Source: an uncultured Flavobacteriaceae bacterium (lineage in GTDB: Bacteria; Bacteroidota; Bacteroidia; Flavobacteriales; Flavobacteriaceae). Taken from it: a stretch of 64,000 nucleotides of DNA. A program made the translations under genes and the position numbers. Every line of letters starts with the position of its first letter. Positions within the stretch are counted from its first letter, which is position 1. This document shows, piece after piece, positions 61,442 to 64,000 of this stretch. The notes below the pieces were generated by a model. It was not told the origin of the DNA, did no database searches, and saw only the letters and a program-made list of their open reading frames with translations. The stretch lies in contig CAJXVT010000004.1 of NCBI GenBank assembly GCA_913062575.1, positions 1 through 64,000 on the forward strand. Reading direction: 5' to 3'.

Positions 61442-64000
61442 ATGAAATCACAAGACATAAGAGCTACTTTTTTAAATTTCTACAAAGAAAAGCAACACGA
61501 CATTGTACCATCTGCGCCAATGGTGTTGAAGAACGATCCAACATTGATGTTTACCAATTCTGGTATGGCGCCGTTTAAGGAGTTTTTCTTAGGAAATAGC
61601 ATTCCAAAAAACAATCGTATTTCTGATTCTCAAAAATGTTTGCGTGTTTCTGGTAAGCACAACGATTTAGAAGAAGTTGGTTATGATACCTATCATCATA
61701 CCATGTTTGAAATGTTAGGAAACTGGAGTTTTGGTGATTATTTTAAAAAAGAAGCAATTGCTTGGGCTTGGGAATTATTGACCGAAGTTTATAAGATTGA
61801 TACAAATATTTTATACGTTACCGTTTTTGAAGGAAGTGATGATAAAGACAACTTATCTTTAGATCAAGAAGCATACGATTACTGGAAACAAATTATCCCA
61901 GAAGATAGAATCTTGATGGGAAATAAAAAAGATAATTTCTGGGAAATGGGAGCGCAAGGACCTTGTGGACCATGTTCAGAAATCCATGTTGATATTAGAA
62001 CTCCAGAAGAAAAAGCAGCTGTTGACGGAAGAACATTGATAAATGAAGATCATCCGCAGGTTGTAGAAATTTGGAACTTAGTTTTTATGCAATACAACAG
62101 AAAGGCAAATGGTTCTTTAGAGGATCTACCTTCAAAACATATTGATACAGGAATGGGCTTTGAGCGTTTGTGTATGGTTTTACAAGATGTAAAATCGAAT
62201 TACGACACAGATGTTTTTACACCATTAATTAGAGAAATAGAAACCATTACAAATGCATCTTATGGTAAAGATGAAAAAACTGATATTGCCATTCGTGTAA
62301 TTGTAGATCATGTTAGAGCAGTTGCTTTTTCTATTGCTGACGGTCAATTACCCAGTAATACAGGTGCTGGCTATGTAATTAGAAGAATTTTACGAAGAGC
62401 AATTCGTTACGGATTTACCTTCTTAAATCAGAAAGAGCCTTTTATTTACAAATTAGCAGATGCTTTGGGGCAACAAATGGGAAATGCTTTTCCTGAAATT
62501 AAAAGTCAATCAAATTTAATTCACAATGTAATTAAAGAAGAAGAAGTTTCTTTTTTAAGAGCATTAGATCAAGGATTGGTGTTATTAGACAAAGTAATCT
62601 CAACTACTAAAGGGTCAGTAATTTCTGGAACCAAAGCTTTTGAGTTATATGACACTTTTGGTTTCCCTTTAGATTTAACGCAATTAATTGCAAGAGAAAA
62701 AGGATTTACCATTGATGAGAATGAGTTTTCATTAGAAATGACAAAGCAAAAAGAACGTTCTCGTTCTGCCTCAACTTCAGAAACTAGTGATTGGACTATT
62801 TTATCTACTGATGAATCGAAAGGTTTTATTGGTTATGATGCCTTATCCGCAGATGTTATTATTACGCGATATAGAAAAGTATCCACAAAGAAAGATGGCG
62901 ACTTATATCAATTAGCTTTTAATCAAACGCCGTTTTACCCAGAAGGTGGTGGACAAGTTGGAGATAAAGGTTTTTTAGAAGATATTCATGGTGATGTTAC
63001 TTACATCATCGATACTAAAAAAGAGAATAATGTACTTATTCACTTTACCAAGACATTACCAAAACACGTTAATGAAACATTTAAAGCTGTAGTTGGTGAA
63101 GAAGCGAGACAATTGTCTGCAAGCAATCACTCAGCAACACACCTATTACATCAAGCACTGCGCACTATTTTAGGAACACATGTAGAGCAAAAAGGATCGT
63201 TGGTAAGTCCAAAACATTTACGTTTCGATTTTTCTCATTTTTCTAAAGTTGATGCAGATCAGATTCAAGAAATTGAAGATTTTGTAAATGCTCGTATTCG
63301 CGAGAGCTTACCATTACAAGAACAAAGAAGTATTCCAATGCAACAAGCAATTGACGAAGGTGCAATGGCATTGTTTGGAGAGAAATATGGAGATTCTGTA
63401 AGAGCAATCCGTTTTGGGAAATCAATGGAATTGTGTGGTGGAATTCATGTACAAAACACCAGTGATATTTGGCATTTTAAAATCAAATCTGAGGGAGCAG
63501 TTGCTGCTGGGATAAGAAGAATTGAAGCGATTACAAATCAAGCTGTAGGTTCTTATTTCGAAGCAATGGACAAAGAGTTTGGATCTATTAAACAATTGCT
63601 AAAAAACCCAAAAGACACTGTAAAGTCAATTGCTAGTTTACAAGATGAAAACGCATCTTTAAAGAAAGAAATTGAGCAGTTATTAAAAGACAAAGCAAAA
63701 AATTTAATTGGAGATTTAAGAAGTCAATTACAAGAAATAAACGGAATTCAATTCTTAGCAACTAAAGTAGATTTAGATGCCAACGGAATTAAAAACTTAG
63801 CCTTCGATTTAGGAAAAGAGCACAAAAACTTATTTTTAGTATTTGGATCTGCAATTAAAGACAAGGCATTACTAACCTGTTCTATTTCTAAAGAATTGGT
63901 TGAAGAAAAAGGATTAGATGCTGGTAAAGTAGTTCGAGAATTAGGAAAATTCATCAACGGTGGCGGTGGTGGCCAAAAGTTCTTCGCAACTGCAGGTGGA
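61442..64000 (+). CDS. alaS: Alanine-tRNA ligase, C-terminus cut by the window end
   Basis: The frame opens at the ATG at 61442 and stays open to the last base, giving 853 residues of about 870. The aminoacylation core has [46 protein letters not shown] and DTGMGFERL. The editing domain has [14 protein letters not shown] and ELCGGIHV with the zinc-binding His and Cys that clear Ser/Gly-tRNA. The C-terminal DHHA1 region reaches [14 protein letters not shown]. It is divergent from the M23 gene and has a leader with hairpins. Confidence 0.97.
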   Translation, partial: MKSQDIRATFLNFYKEKQHDIVPSAPMVLKNDPTLMFTNSGMAPFKEFFLGNSIPKNNRISDSQKCLRVSGKHNDLEEVGYDTYHHTMFEMLGNWSFGDYFKKEAIAWAWELLTEVYKIDTNILYVTVFEGSDDKDNLSLDQEAYDYWKQIIPEDRILMGNKKDNFWEMGAQGPCGPCSEIHVDIRTPEEKAAVDGRTLINEDHPQVVEIWNLVFMQYNRKANGSLEDLPSKHIDTGMGFERLCMVLQDVKSNYDTDVFTPLIREIETITNASYGKDEKTDIAIRVIVDHVRAVAFSIADGQLPSNTGAGYVIRRILRRAIRYGFTFLNQKEPFIYKLADALGQQMGNAFPEIKSQSNLIHNVIKEEEVSFLRALDQGLVLLDKVISTTKGSVISGTKAFELYDTFGFPLDLTQLIAREKGFTIDENEFSLEMTKQKERSRSASTSETSDWTILSTDESKGFIGYDALSADVIITRYRKVSTKKDGDLYQLAFNQTPFYPEGGGQVGDKGFLEDIHGDVTYIIDTKKENNVLIHFTKTLPKHVNETFKAVVGEEARQLSASNHSATHLLHQALRTILGTHVEQKGSLVSPKHLRFDFSHFSKVDADQIQEIEDFVNARIRESLPLQEQRSIPMQQAIDEGAMALFGEKYGDSVRAIRFGKSMELCGGIHVQNTSDIWHFKIKSEGAVAAGIRRIEAITNQAVGSYFEAMDKEFGSIKQLLKNPKDTVKSIASLQDENASLKKEIEQLLKDKAKNLIGDLRSQLQEINGIQFLATKVDLDANGIKNLAFDLGKEHKNLFLVFGSAIKDKALLTCSISKELVEEKGLDAGKVVRELGKFINGGGGGQKFFATAGG

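Overview
The window is core chromosome of an AT-rich member of the Flavobacteriia (phylum Bacteroidota), probably a marine Flavobacteriaceae of the Polaribacter/Tenacibaculum type. The evidence is gldB and gldC gliding genes, a PorP/SprF-type type IX secretion protein, a folK-deoxynucleoside kinase fusion, DnaG without its zinc ligands, and promoters of the flavobacterial TAnnTTTG type. I saw no insertion sequence, prophage, CRISPR array or rRNA. Both ends cut genes: pnp on the left and alaS on the right.

Layout. 1-6.3 kb: end of pnp, folK-dck fusion, an OmpA-like protein, gldC-gldB and nadE. 6.3-12.3 kb (minus strand): dnaG, clpX, clpP, tig and a small membrane protein, covering priming, proteolysis and protein folding. 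12.5-17 kb: a TraB/GumN-like protein, small membrane proteins, pdxJ, a CBS protein and nadK. 17-23.2 kb: an envelope cluster (DUF6089-like protein, uppS, bamA, two Skp/OmpH-like chaperones, murI). 23-32 kb: a PorP-like protein, an M28 peptidase, an initiator tRNA beside a hairpin-rich spacer, the GTPases era and der, and a large outer-membrane beta-barrel protein. 32-39.6 kb: three poorly understood signalling-like genes: a 795-residue GAF-like protein, an HD phosphohydrolase fused to a Pycsar TM effector-like domain, and a predicted surface protein that joins a metallophosphatase, a FAM20/HipA-like kinase motif set and an Omp85-type barrel.

39.6-57 kb is a catabolic island, almost entirely on the minus strand. 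It holds a branched-chain 2-oxo acid dehydrogenase set (fused E1 alpha-beta, aminotransferase, E2) with a divergent Lrp/BkdR-like regulator, followed by a near-complete aerobic phenylacetate pathway (paaE-A-B-C-D, paaG, paaH, paaI, thiolase, paaZ, a crotonase and paaY). The phenylacetate genes sit under a TetR regulator with a near-perfect palindromic operator at the paaE promoter. Both pathways feed acyl-CoAs into central metabolism. The phenylacetate-CoA ligase (paaK) and the E3 lipoamide dehydrogenase are not in the window. 57-61.2 kb (minus strand): M23 peptidase, MerR, LemA and two TPM-domain proteins, divergent from alaS.

The points most worth following up are the phosphatase-kinase-barrel fusion at 35.9-39.6 kb, the stand-alone HD-PycTM gene, the DUF1569-like extension on PaaZ, terminator/promoter overlaps that predict nearly leaderless dnaG and murI mRNAs, the hairpin cluster and tRNA 3'-end remnant beside the initiator tRNA, and a family of small palindromes in operon gaps. 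No search or folding program was run. Family names come from recognising motifs in the translations.
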